Shown here in pieces: positions 34,431 through 45,275 of a stretch of 64,000 nt of DNA (within the stretch, counting starts at the first letter, position 1; every line of letters begins with the position of its first letter). The notes below the pieces were generated by a model that saw only the letters and a list, made by a program, of their open reading frames with translations, made no database searches and was not told the DNA's origin. The DNA lies in the NCBI RefSeq assembly GCF_003265705.1, contig NW_020312894.1, positions 4,103,423 to 4,167,422 on the forward strand. The letters run 5' to 3'. Position numbers and translations under genes: made by a program. This DNA comes from Callorhinus ursinus. Taxonomy: Eukaryota; Chordata; Mammalia; Carnivora; Otariidae.

Positions 34431-37020
34431 TAATGTTTTGTTTTGATTTATGTTTATCAGATTATAAATGATTTTTCATGATTATTGCCCATTGTTTTCT
34501 CCTATGAACTACCATTTCATAGATACTACCTGCAAATAGAGGCTTTGACGGTTTCTTATGTTTTAAAATTTTGTTTTATCCATATTGCATTGACTAATGC
34601 CCCAGCACAGTGCTCAAGACTTGGGGTATCCTCTCCTTGTAACTGGTTACAAAGGAAGTGCTGATAATATGTCCCCTTTGAGGATTAGGCTTGCTTTCTG
34701 TTTGGGGATGGTGTCTTTTCATTAGGTTAAGAAAGTTTCCTCCCATGTCTTGGAAGTTAAGAGTTCTTTGCTTATCATGAGTAGTGGTTTTATTCAGTGC
34801 TTTCTGAATCTACTACAATGATCACATCTAAAATAGTTTTTTTCTGTTAATTTGTTAATGTGGTATAGATGTAGCTCCACTTTTTCATTCCTGGAAAAAA
34901 ACCCGAGTTGGGTAGATGCTGGATTATTTTCTAGTTTTTATGACTGTATAAAGTGGGAATTATCTGTTCTTCAAGGTTTGGAAAAATTAACCTGTAAGAC
35001 TGTCTTTGCCTCTAAACTAACTGGGAGAGTCTCTTTTTGGGATTTTTTTGCTAAGCTTCTTTCTACTTATTTTTTTTTATTTACTAACTTTTTTCCCCTA
35101 GATTTTTACTGATAATTCAGTTTATTTGGTGAGTATTGGCTTATTCAGATTTTCTATATTTTATTAATAAAATATATTTTATTAATGTATTGATATTTTC
35201 TAGAATGTTACACATTTTATCTAACTTTTGCATTTATTGACATTAAGTTGTTCAAAATATTTTGTCTACTTGAGCCTCCTTCCCATTCTTAATGTCTCTA
35301 TTTTTTGTAGTTTTCTTTCCTTTTCTCTTGTTCATTCTCTTTGGAGTTTTTGGTGTTTTTTCTATTTAAGTAGTCTTTTTATTTTTTTTAATTTTTTAAT
35401 TTTTTATTTTTTTGAAAGATTTTATTTATTTATTTGACACAGAGAGACACAGCGAGAGCGGGAACACAAGCAGGGGGAGTGGGAGAGGGAGAAGCAGGCT
35501 TCCCGCCGAGCAGGGAGCCCGATGCCGATGCGGGGCTCGATCCCAGGACCCCGGGATCATGACCTGAGCCAAAGGCAGACGCTTAAAGACTGAGCCACCC
35601 AGGCGCCCTTAAGTAGTCTTTTTATGAAGTAGTCTTTTTAAAGAACCATCTTTATATCTCTGTGTTTACTTTCAGTTACTTTTGCTCTTAATATTATTAT
35701 TCCTTTCTTTGATTTTCTTTTTATTTAGTTTAGTATTTCTTTCTCTTAATAAATGTATTTTAAGGCTATAAATTTACCTCCAAATACCATTTTAGATACA
35801 CTCCTCAAGTATTTGTATGAACTTCTGTCATTCCAAATATTTTATAGTTTTCATTGCTGCATGAGGATTTCCTCTTTAAACTTGGGTTTGTTCAGTTAAT
35901 CTTTTATTTTTCAAAATGTGTTTGACTATTGTTTTCTAATTAAATTTATGGAAATATCTTCTTTATTGATTATTCTTGCTTCATCACTTAAAGACTCTGT
36001 TCTTACCTTCAATTTTATATTTTCTGTAGTAATACTACTAAAAGAATTTTCTTTCAGTCCCTGAGATATGTTTTTCCATTTTTTTCATTGAAAATATTTT
36101 TGTTCAATCTGTTTTAGATATATCTTTTATAAGAACTATATATATAATATATAACATACATACATATATATGTATATATAAATCCGATTTTTAAATTTTA
36201 GCATGTAAGTTTCATCTATTGTACGCTTCGCAAAAGGGACACATTTAGAATTATGACTTCTATTTCTTGGGCTTCTTTATCTACATTTCTTTGTGTGCTT
36301 TCTCCTTTCTATTTTTTCTGAGGGATTTTATTTTTTCTAAATCCTTTGTATTTTTCTCTGCTGGAAACCATCTATGGATTGCCTTCCTATGTCCGTGGTT
36401 ATCTCTTTAAATTTTATGTCCACACTACCTGAACACAGGTGTCTGAGCTACCCCACACCTGCACCTCCCTCCTGAGCGGGACCAGAGCCACAGCACATTT
36501 TTACGTCCAACAATGACTTTCCGCCTCCCTTCCTCACTAAGGTTGTCTGAGGTTGAGTTCACTGTACAAAACACACATAATTAATTATTATTTCTCATTG
36601 TCAATAATTAATTAAATTTACCAACGTGTTTTATCAATTTTTCTTACACCCACGTCTTCCCTCTGGGCTTGCCTTTATGCTTGCTGAAGTAAGACTTCTA
36701 ACAGCTCTTTCCATGAGGGTTTTTGAGTGCCAAATTTCAGCCTTCGTTTATTTGAAAATATATTTATTTTTCCTTCACTCTTGAATCCTACTTAGCTGGG
36801 TGCAGAACTCTAGGTTGACAAATGATTTCTCGCAACACTTTGGAGACTGCCCTCCAGTAGACTCAGACTTCTTTCCCTCTGTCCATTCCTTTTTCAAGAT
36901 TTCTAAACAGCTCTTTTGTTCATGGCCACTTAGTCTCGATTGAAATTTTCCTTTTTGTTTCATATTTTCTGTCTTCTGTATTTTTTTCTTTACTTGAGGA
37001 TTCTAAACATACTTTTTTCA
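34430..37020 (-). mobile_element. ancient L1 (L1M-type), antisense, split by a SINE
   Basis: AT-rich antisense L1 text: 'TTTGTTAATGTGGTATAGATG' with 'TTCATTCCTGGAAAAAAACCC' (34850-34905) corresponds to ORF2, and 'TGGGTGCAGAACTCTAGGTTG' with 'CACTTTGGAGACTGCC' (36797-36850) to the opposite end. Many stops; no intact frame. A younger SINE sits at 35383-35608 and a TA-rich tract at 36136-36182. Confidence 0.75.
35383..35608 (-). mobile_element. carnivoran tRNA-Lys-derived SINE with exact target duplication
   Basis: T-rich tail, then ATTTATTTATTTGACACAGAG, the GAGAAGCAGGCTTCCC core and the antisense tRNA head GACTGAGCCACCCAGGCGCC. TTAAGTAGTCTTTTTAT (17 bp) is present without mismatch at 35366-35382 and 35609-35625. 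Contains a small internal GATGCC duplication before GATGCGGGG. The exact duplication implies a recent insertion. Confidence 0.97.
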
Positions 37021-40000
37021 AGGTCTTTTTTCATATAATTCTATTGTTCTCATTTCACCTGGAGCAAATGCATCTTTGCGTTTAATGACTATGTTGCCTG
37101 CTTCTTTCAGCACTGAGCATATGCAAATGTATCTTGGGATCTTCGTGTTCATGGGTCTTGAGAGGGAAGGGTTCTCTGTCCCTGCCCCCGCTTTCTGCCC
37201 AGGCCAGCAACTTACCTGTTGTTGCCCTTTGGCTCCCCTGGACCTCGATGCAACACGAGGCCCATCCAGGTCACTGCACCCACTGGGGCTCGGCTCAGTT
37301 CTGGGCACAAGTCTAGGTCTGGATTTTTTCTTCCTCCTGTGCCCAGCTTCTAGCAGGAGTGTCTGTGGCCCATGAGCATGGTTTCTTGAGACCTCCAGCA
37401 GCTCCCTCTTTGCTTCAGGTACGGGGGCTACTGCCTGCATCTATTTCACTGTCTGGTGTTCCCCTTGTCCTGGGTCCAATGAGGCATGGACCTGGTTTTT
37501 GTGTGCCTGTGACTTTTTTATTTTTCCCTCTTATATTTTATGTCGTTATTAGGTCTTGGAACAGGGTGGGGCAGGGGCCTCAAATATGTACTTGTGGTGC
37601 AATTTCCAGTGACTATAAAAAATTCTATTATGAGTATAATTCCTATCTAACTATCACTTGCACTTCATTTAACTTTTTAATAACTTTATACTGATTATAT
37701 TCTATATACAATTTTATCTATACTGTAGGATAAATTTCTTGGAAGAAAAAAATAATACCATGTCAACAGATACAAACATTTTAAAAGTGTCTTTGGTACA
37801 CTGAATATTTTTCAAAAATATACCAAGTGTGGGTGTGAATGTGTGGGGTGCAGGTGCGGGTGGAGCTGGACATGTGGGTGTAGAACGACACTGACCAATT
37901 ACAAGGCAACATAACACACAGCTTCAGTGCTCCAGAATTCAAAAGAAAAAAAGCTTGGACTAGGGTTTTCTTTCATTAAATATTTGTTTTCTCTACATTT
38001 TTAGTATTTCCTTCTGATCATGGAAATAATGTAATAAAAAATAATATTTGATCCTTGCCTTTGACATTTATGTACTTAGTATCCAGCCATCCTATTTTAT
38101 AGATCATATTAATATGCACTAATATGTATTTATCAAATTAAGCTTTATGTTTGCATTTATTTAATAAATATTAGGTGCTGTGTGTTTGAGTCCTTATTGC
38201 TTTTTTCCTTCAACTTGTTGTGATCGTTTCCTTAGATCACTAAAAGTTTTCTGAAAAAAAAAATGCCCCATGGCAGAGTATTTTTCCATCTTATGGGTAT
38301 ATTATAATCTACTCATTTTCTTACTGTTGGCTATTTAGCCACTTCCAGTTCTCAGACATCTATAACGCATTTCGTGGAACATTTGTGGGATCCGTGGCCC
38401 CATGCTGTCGAGTGACATTGGTTCCTTTGTGTACCTGATAGATGGAACGCTCCTTTTTCAGACTCTGGTCAGTACAGGCTCTGGTCAGTACAAGTCAGCC
38501 TCAGCCTCGGGGACCCCGTGGTGAGTGGCACTACCAGGAACTGAAGAATGGCGCAAGGACAGTTGCAGGGTGCAGAGACGGGAAGCCCTGCCTGGCCTGC
38601 CGGGACAGGGGGCGGAGCCTCATCTGGGAGCCACCTGTCAGCTGTGCACTAGGAGATGAGCAGAGCTGGGAGGGATGACCATGTGTGTCTGGGTGTGAGT
38701 GCACGTATGTGCACACACATGTGTTCCAGGCCAAGTGTTCTGCTGGTGAAAAGGTGCTCAGCAAGGAGAAGACACGCACAAGACTGCGAGACCTTGCGGA
38801 CCAGACTGAGCACCGCGGTTGCGACGTGCAGGGAGGGAAGGGTTACCCCGGGAAGTCGCAGCGGTCATGCTACAGGCTGTCATTTCCACTCCTGAGTCAG
38901 GATGCTTGCGCAGACAGGACACCTGTGCAGATAGGCGGTGAGGAGGGGCAGGTGGACATGGATACTGTAAAGGAGGCCCTGCGCCCTGCAGGTGGCAGGG
39001 TGGTGGCGGGCAGAGTGCAGGGGCGAGTCTGCAGACCTCTGCAGGACTTGTTTTCCAGCACTCCTTCTCTAGAGGGAAGTCAGCAGAGGAGTTGCGGGGT
39101 CCGGATTTCTGATTTGTGGCTGGTGGGGCACACGGAGGAAGGGGGCGTGGCGGAAGGCTGAGTTCTGTTTGGGGCGTTCGAGTTTTGAGATTAAGGGGAA
39201 ATACTGAGCAGCCTTTGATCCCTTGGGTCTGATATTCTGAAGAGCAGCTGGGGCTGGGACTCTGTGGCATCTACAGCCATGGACCTGAAATGCCCTGGGG
39301 TTGTGAGGAAGAAGAGAGAGGCACGGGCTGAACCCAGAGGAAGTCAGGGCAGCAGGAGGGGCTGCCCGGGAGGAAGCATGTGTGGTGTCCGGCATCAGGA
39401 CAGAGGGAAGGTTCACCTGGAAGAGCTTCTGCTGAGAAGGCAGAGAGTCCAGGCTGAAGAGTGTGCAGGCACCTGGGGACCTAGATGGGTCCCAGGGCTG
39501 TAAGCACAAACCAGTCTTGGAGCTTGGGTGGGTGGAGAGGAGGAAGATGAAGGGAGTGGAGAAAAGACTCCAGAAACCTGTCTGTAAAGGGCAAAATTAG
39601 ATGTCAGACAAACCTTCAACCTGGGTCCCGGGACCCCCGGACTACGTGGTCCCCAGGCCCAGCAGCTGCAGCCTACGTTGACCCACCTGGCTGGAGGGAA
39701 GCCACTGGAGGTCAGGTGTGGCTCAGGAGGTGGGGCTTCCAGGTGCAGTAGAAGCAGAGGTCGGTCCAATGAAATAACTTCAATGTTCAAAGCCTTCGCA
39801 CTCACTGACAGATTATAATTCCGCTGATACCACTGAGCTTGTTCCGCGTTAGCCGGTGGAGAGAAAGCGCTGAGTTATAGCAGCTTTTATCCTTTGAGAG
39901 CCTGGCATCCCTCTTGGAGGTAAATCACAGCGAGCAAGAAGGTACCACTTGCGAAGCTGCAGGGCGAGCTGGTGCTCGGCGGCCGGTGTCACCCGGGCCG

Positions 40001-41200
40001 GGCTGCAGCTGCGGGGCCGGGCCGGGGCCACCCTCTGTGCCTCCATGACGAAGCCCTGACACGGATGCACAGGAATACAAATTAGTGGCGGAGTGACGAT
40101 GACCCTGGTGCTTGCCAGTGTTCCCGAGAGCAGCACGTGCGTGCGGGCCCAGCCCTCCGCCCCGCGGGACTTCCTCTGTAAGGAAGTGGTGCGAGCAGAG
40201 TGGTGCCAGCAGAGCCCACTGCAGCCCAGAAATGCGTGTCAACCCAAAGCAGAAAGCATATGAATGAAGAGACGGTGCATTTTGGATACGAGAAGAGGCA
40301 TCTCTTGGGCTCTATCTAATATCGGTAAGTATGGGAACCAAGTTGGAGCCAAGGAGGGTGGGTGCCTCCTTGAGAAGATGCCTCATGTTTGTCAGGCAGA
40401 CCTCATGAAGCCTTGGGCGGGAAGTGGCAGGGTCACCCGAGGCCGGCGGGAAGGGAAACACTCGCCCTGTTGGAGGTAATCGTTGTGGCAAAATGCTTCC
40501 TTTGCGGCAGACGGATGAGCAAAGGCTGTTTACTTTCTGACACTGAGTGGCCTATCTTTTCCTTTATTCTCTTTCCTCGATTGGATTTTTCAAGGCCTCC
40601 CTCTCCTCATGCTTCTGGGAGAAATATACCTCAGCCTTGTGGAGATCCTGCCCTAGGCATGCCTCCTGGTAACTCATGGATCAGAACCACTGTGGGACAC
40701 CTGGGGGGCCACATTGCTATTCTTTCAGCTAAAGAAACTGCTTGGAGAGTAGTTAGTTGATTTGTAAAGGGTATGCCAGCTCATCTGTGAAGGAGCCTCA
40801 AGCCCCACCAGCTCAGAGTGCAGCCCTCAAGAAAAAGGTCCCTCAGTCTGCTCAGGGGCCATTCTCCTTGAGTATGGGGTCCCCCACCACCTGAAGGAAG
40901 CACGTGAACTTCAAACCGAAAGCCTAGACTTTGTAATTCCTGCCATAGTGTTAATGTGGGTTTTGAGGCAAATCAGGGAAACAGCCTTTGTTTAGCTGGA
41001 ATGGCTGTGGTGAACTCCTAAGAATAAACATAAGCATGCAGATAGATTTAATTTATACTTTTCTCTGGGGGTGTGGGGGAACATATCTCTTTGTGGGAAA
41101 GAAGTTTTAAGAGGATGGCCTCCATGTCTGCCTTGTTTTTCTCCCAGCACACGTCCTGATGATGTCTTTGCTTGGTGATTTGGAAGCCAGCATTTCCAGT
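37021..41200. other. unique sequence, partly GC-rich
   Basis: 37.1-37.5 kb and 38.4-39.8 kb are GC-rich with overlapping chance frames on both strands (up to 170 codons). A 16-bp tandem duplication (CTCTGGTCAGTACA core) lies at 38461-38492. A CpG-rich patch lies at 39955-40175. No splice-bounded exon could be supported. Confidence 0.45.
39955..40175. promoter_or_regulatory. small CpG-rich patch
   Basis: CG dinucleotides are dense here compared with the rest of the window, for example in GGTGCTCGGCGGCCGGTG, CACCCGGGCCGGGC and TCCGCCCCGCGGG. The patch is about 220 bp, near the lower limit of a CpG island, with no gene start recognised beside it. Confidence 0.35.
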
Positions 41201-41209
41201 ACATCTCTT

Positions 41210-41368
41210 ATTCATCTATTTATTTATTTGAAAGAGAGAGAGAATCCCAAGCAGACTCCCCGCTAAGCACAGAGCCCAAAGCAGGGCTTGATCCCATGAC
41301 CCTGAGATCGTGACCTGAGCTGAAACCAAGAGTCGGGCACTCCACTGACTGAGCCACCCAGGGCCCCC
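41210..41368 (-). mobile_element. older carnivoran tRNA-Lys-derived SINE
   Basis: TATTTATTTATTTGAAAGAGAG tail, GCAGACTCCCCGCTAAGCAC body, CCCATGACCCTGAGATCGTGAC and the antisense head ACTGAGCCACCCAGG. Shorter body than the GAGAAGCAGG type and more diverged, so an older subfamily. Flanks CCAGTACATCTCTTATT and CTGGTGCATTTCTGAC may be the decayed target duplication. Confidence 0.9.
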
Positions 41369-42202
41369 TTCTGGTGCATTTCTGACTTTTCTTTCTGTCC
41401 TATAGGGTGGTGGTAGATAGTAGAACATAAATATATGGACATATAAATTTATAAAATATGCAAATGGTTGAAATATATACACTTTTATGTCTCATATATG
41501 AAATTTACATTTTTTTATAATTGCAGCCTTTTATAGTTTCAGGTTATATGTAATCGTAGATTGATAGCAGCAGCTGACAATATTTTGGATGTCCTTTAGT
41601 GTCATGACATAATTCCTGTATTTCTTTTGTGCCTACGTATCATTTGACCCCCAACACAACTCTCTCCCACCCCAGATTTAGGGCCCTTTATGCTCAGCCC
41701 TCTTCTCATTAGGGAGCTGAACTTTTTCCCTTGGTTTCAACAGGGAACAGGGATCAGTTGTTCAGGCCTCAAACACCTCTCTCTACTCCTCAAATCCAGA
41801 CTCCATCCTCTGGTCCTTAGGCAAACACCTCCAGTGAGGGCCCCACAGAAATACGACTTATACTTCCCACCCCTCATCTATGGCTCCTTCCCTCAGTTCC
41901 TGACACCACAGTCTCCCTGGTCACCCAAGGCAGGAACCTGGGAGACATCCTAGCCTCTTTTTTTTCTTTTTCTTTTACTACCTATATATTATTAGTCCAC
42001 AAACGTCTGCTAGGGTAGTATCCTGCAGGCAAATAATTCATCCAGAGGTGGCCTCCTCATTCTCCCCCATGATTCTGCCCCTTGGTTGGTGGAATCACCA
42101 TGTGCTTGTCTTCCAAGCTAGAAGTCTGAGCTTCATCCTTGACCTTCACCCTTCCCCTATGTCCCAACCTCAGTTATTCCTTGTTCAACAAAACTATGTT
42201 CT

Positions 42203-42501
42203 TTTTTTTTTAATTTTTTTATTGTTATGTTAATCACCATACATTACATCATTAGTTTTTGGTGCAGTGTTCCATGATTCATTGTTTGTTCATAACACCC
42301 AGTGCTCCATGCAGAACGTGCCCTCCTCAATACCCATCACCAGGCTAACCCATCCCCCTACCCCCTCCCCTCTAGAACCCTCAGTTTGTTTTTCAGAGTC
42401 CATCATCTCTCATGGTTCGTCTCCCCCTCTGACATACTCCCCTTTTCTTCCTCTCCTGTTATCTTCTTCTTTTTCTTTTTTCTTAAAATATGTTGCGTTA
42501 T
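42203..42501 (-). mobile_element. severely 5'-truncated L1 (3' UTR only)
   Basis: Antisense copy of L1 3' UTR module 2 and the A-rich linker before it; compare 22500-22770. TTCAACAAAACTATGTTCT (19 bp) flanks it exactly at 42184-42202 and 42502-42520. Only about 300 bp of the element was copied. Antisense C-runs at 42349-42370 retain the quadruplex motif on the minus strand. Confidence 0.95.
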
Positions 42502-42577
42502 TTCAACAAAACTATGTTCTGAAGAAGAGCTGCACTAGTCCTGCCCAGACCACTTCCTGAACTGTGGCGGTGCTTCT

Positions 42578-42780
42578 TTTTTTTTTTTTTTTTTTTTAAG
42601 ATTTTATTTATTTGACAGAGAGAGACACAGCGAGAGCAGGAACACAAGCAGGGGGAGTGGGTGAGGGAGAAGCAGGCTTCCCGCCGAGCAGGGAGCCCGA
42701 TGCGGGGCTCGATCCCAGGACCCTGGGATCATGACCTGAGCCGAAGGCAGACGCTTAATGACTGAGCCACCCAGGCGCCC
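42578..42780 (-). mobile_element. carnivoran tRNA-Lys-derived SINE
   Basis: T-run of about 20, ATTTTATTTATTTGACAG, GAGAAGCAGGCTTCCC core and head GACTGAGCCACCCAGGCGCC. Flanks TGTGGCGGTGCTTCT (42563-42577) and TGTGGTGGTGTTTCT (42781-42795) are a target duplication with two mismatches. Confidence 0.96.
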
Positions 42781-43722
42781 TGTGGTGGTGTTTCTTACAC
42801 ACAGCTTTCCCTCCTCAAGGCCACCCTCCACACTGGCGCCCTCTGTTCATCCTCCATCCGCCTCTCTTGCTGTGCACTGCCTTCAATAACACCGCAGGGC
42901 TCAAAGGGCTCTGAGCAATGCACCTTCCATGCAGTGTTTTACAGTTGGTGTGTCGTCTATACATACCTGGCCACCTGGCTCACCCTGGGCATTGTTTATG
43001 GCAGTTACAATGCCACGCCGACACCCACACAGCCCTCTCTGCCACCTAGATGGCCGTGTGCATTCCTGGCTCATTTCACCTGCTGCGTTGAATTATAGCA
43101 GTTTCTTCACATTCCTGTCTCCCCAGTGGGGCAGCGAGGTACTTGGGGCTGTGTTTTAATCATTTTCATATCTCATAGTCTGAGTCAGTGCTCGGCATAT
43201 AGTAAACATCAATAACTATTCACTGAGTGAATCAATGAACGAATTCAGGCTATTTTCCAGGCCTAGTTCAACCCAGATGCCTTATTAGGGGGAGAAAGAC
43301 AGTGGAGTCAGTCTCTTCTAGCATTTTTGGCTCATCTCCCACAGCACTCCTACATCTATCCTACATTGCCAGTGACTAAGTGGTCATTCCCTCTTATATT
43401 TTCTCCCTCAGTAATCTCACCCACAGTCTTGGCTTTGATTTCCACCTATTCTTGGAAGAGTCTCAGAGGTGCATCTCTAGCCAGACTTCCCCTCTGAGCT
43501 CCACATCTGTTTAGCCAGCTGCCTGTTTGCAGCTCCCTCTGGCACCCACAAGCCAGGGCGCCTCAACCCCAAACTGCCCTCTTGCAGGCTCCCTTGCCCC
43601 GTAAACGGTCCCACCACCTGCTCATGGGAGCAAGTAGAAACAGGAGTCATTCTGAGCCCCTTTCTCCAAATCCACCTCCCCCGCCTCCCATCCATCACCA
43701 ATTCTGCAAGAATTCACCTCTC

Positions 43723-43890
43723 ATTTATTCATCCAGCAGATATTTATTAGATACCACTTATGTGCTAGGCTCCCCTCTGGGCCTTGGGAATTCAGTGGTG
43801 AACAAGACAAGAAAGCCTCGATCTCCCGGAGTTTACATGAGGGAGAAACGGTCAACAAACAGGCCTGTAATTAGGGAGCAATGAATACTA
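43723..43890 (+). repeat. ancient interspersed repeat, class not named
   Basis: 'ATTCATCCAGCAGATATTTATT', 'TATGTGCTAGGCTCCCCTCTG', 'TTCAGTGGTGAACAAGACAAG' and 'GGAGTTTACATGAGGG' form a common old mammalian interspersed pattern. A second, weaker relative lies near 46878-46960. Confidence 0.55.
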
Positions 43891-43949
43891 TCAAGTAACT
43901 CACTCTTGTGACTGGAAGAGAAGGGCAGTGTGGCAAAGCTGCTTAGTGC

Positions 43950-44420
43950 CCATCCAAAGTCCACTCTCTTTCTCTAATTTATGAATCAAAAATCTGATTT
44001 TATGTGGGGCAACAGTATGCCTGGCCGAAAAACAGCAACAAAATAAAAAAGATAAACTTCATTTCCAACATCCCTCATCAGCAGGGTGGTCATGTGATAC
44101 CATTTTGGTCACAGAGCCCCAAGAGTTGGGGAGTTGGGGTGTCTGAGAAATGTCTGCTTTCCAGATACAGATGCCTTCCTATTCCTTCTGCTGCTTGCAT
44201 CTTCCTTTCTGGAATACAAGTGAGAGGTTTACGCTGCAGCATCTTCAGGTAGTCATGAGTGGCTGAGAGGCTGAAGGTCCTTGTCAAAGTTTGCAGAGCA
44301 AAAGGCTGAAGCCCAGACATGGGCCGCCACAGCAGCCCTGGGAGGGTGGTCTCAATAGCTTCTTGCTTCATGAGAAACACATGGCCCAACACCACTCTGT
44401 TGAGCCTCTATGTGACCTAT
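43950..44420 (+). other. possible old LTR-type repeat, not classified
   Basis: 'GTGGGGCAACAGTATGCCTGG', 'CTTCATTTCCAACATCCCTC' and 'GGTCATGTGATACCATTTTGG' are reminiscent of an old mammalian interspersed repeat, but ends and family were not identified. Confidence 0.3.
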
Positions 44421-44599
44421 ATGGCCTTGCATCACCTGCAGCTTAGAACAATCCCAGGTGGACAGGCAGAGTAACTCCTAAATACCATGAGACCCAGGTA
44501 CATGTGTCCTTCCCCACACAACCAACAGACAACAGCAGTGGCCTCCTGGCTGCTGAGCCAGTGTCCATGAGGACCTTCTCCAGTTTCTCCCCCACACCA

Positions 44600-45090
44600 C
44601 CGTCAGCATGCAAACTGGATCCATCTCCGAGCTTTCAGTAGTTGTTAGCACCAAGACAGAATGCCCTCACGTGGCCAGCAAGGCCCTGCAGGCCCTACCC
44701 ACCCTCTGTCCCCACCTGTCCGGATCTCCCATCTCGGCTCCCAGCCTCCCTGTCCTCTTCTCAGCCCTCACATCTGCTTGTTCTCTACTCTGGTTTCTCC
44801 TTCCCCCTCAACCATGTCTGGCTCTCTCCTCTCCCTCCTTAAAATCCCGTTGCCCTCGCCGGATTCAGCCCCCCCTCCCCCACAGTCTCTGTACCAGGTC
44901 TCACAACCCTCCCAGACAGAGCCTTTGGACAAGGTGTTTGAGTGACTGTTTGTTTGAGTAACTGTTGAATCACTTGAAAAACATGTTTTGATCAAGAATG
45001 TTTTTGTCTTCTACTATAATCCCAGGACCTAGCGCAAAGTCCCACACCCAGAATATTTGTGGTACAAATAGATGAATGAATACATGACTG
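44600..45090 (+). repeat. L2-like sequence, sense, to its 3' end
   Basis: Pyrimidine-rich text followed by 'TCCCAGGACCTAGCGCAAAG' and 'AGATGAATGAATACATGAC' reproduces the L2 3' end. The overlapping Pro/Ser/Leu-rich frames in this block (up to 117 codons) are explained by the composition. Confidence 0.55.
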
Positions 45091-45184
45091 ATTTTGTTCT
45101 TCGCTGGAAGCTGTTCCTTTTGCCTTTCATTTCTTTCTCTTCCTGGGGATCTATACCTCATCCTTTAAAATTTAGAGATTCAGT

Positions 45185-45275
45185 AGATGGTGTTTCAACA
45201 GATTAAATGAGATAGTGTCGGTACACAATCAGTGCAGAGATCTAATAGTAAGCCCTCAATAGTAGCCATTGTCTT
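45185..45275 (+). repeat. MIR-like 3' fragment, sense
   Basis: 'ATTAAATGAGATAGTGTCGG' then 'TAGTAAGCCCTCAATAGTAGCC' matches the 3' third of MIR. Confidence 0.6.

Larger units (their letters stand above)
41640..43250 (+). repeat. L2-like sequence, sense, interrupted by two younger insertions
   Basis: 'CTGAGCTTCATCCTTGACCTTC' (about 42127), pyrimidine-rich text around the inserts, and 'CAGTGCTCGGCATATAGTAAAC ... TGAGTGAATCAATGAACGAAT' (43185-43243) follow the L2 order to its 3' end. An L1 stub (42203-42501) and a SINE (42578-42780) were inserted later. Confidence 0.6.

Noticed and set aside
38685..39270. Overlapping 158- and 170-codon frames on opposite strands
   Set aside because: Extensive antisense overlap in GC-rich DNA with no domain or codon-use signal; most likely chance.
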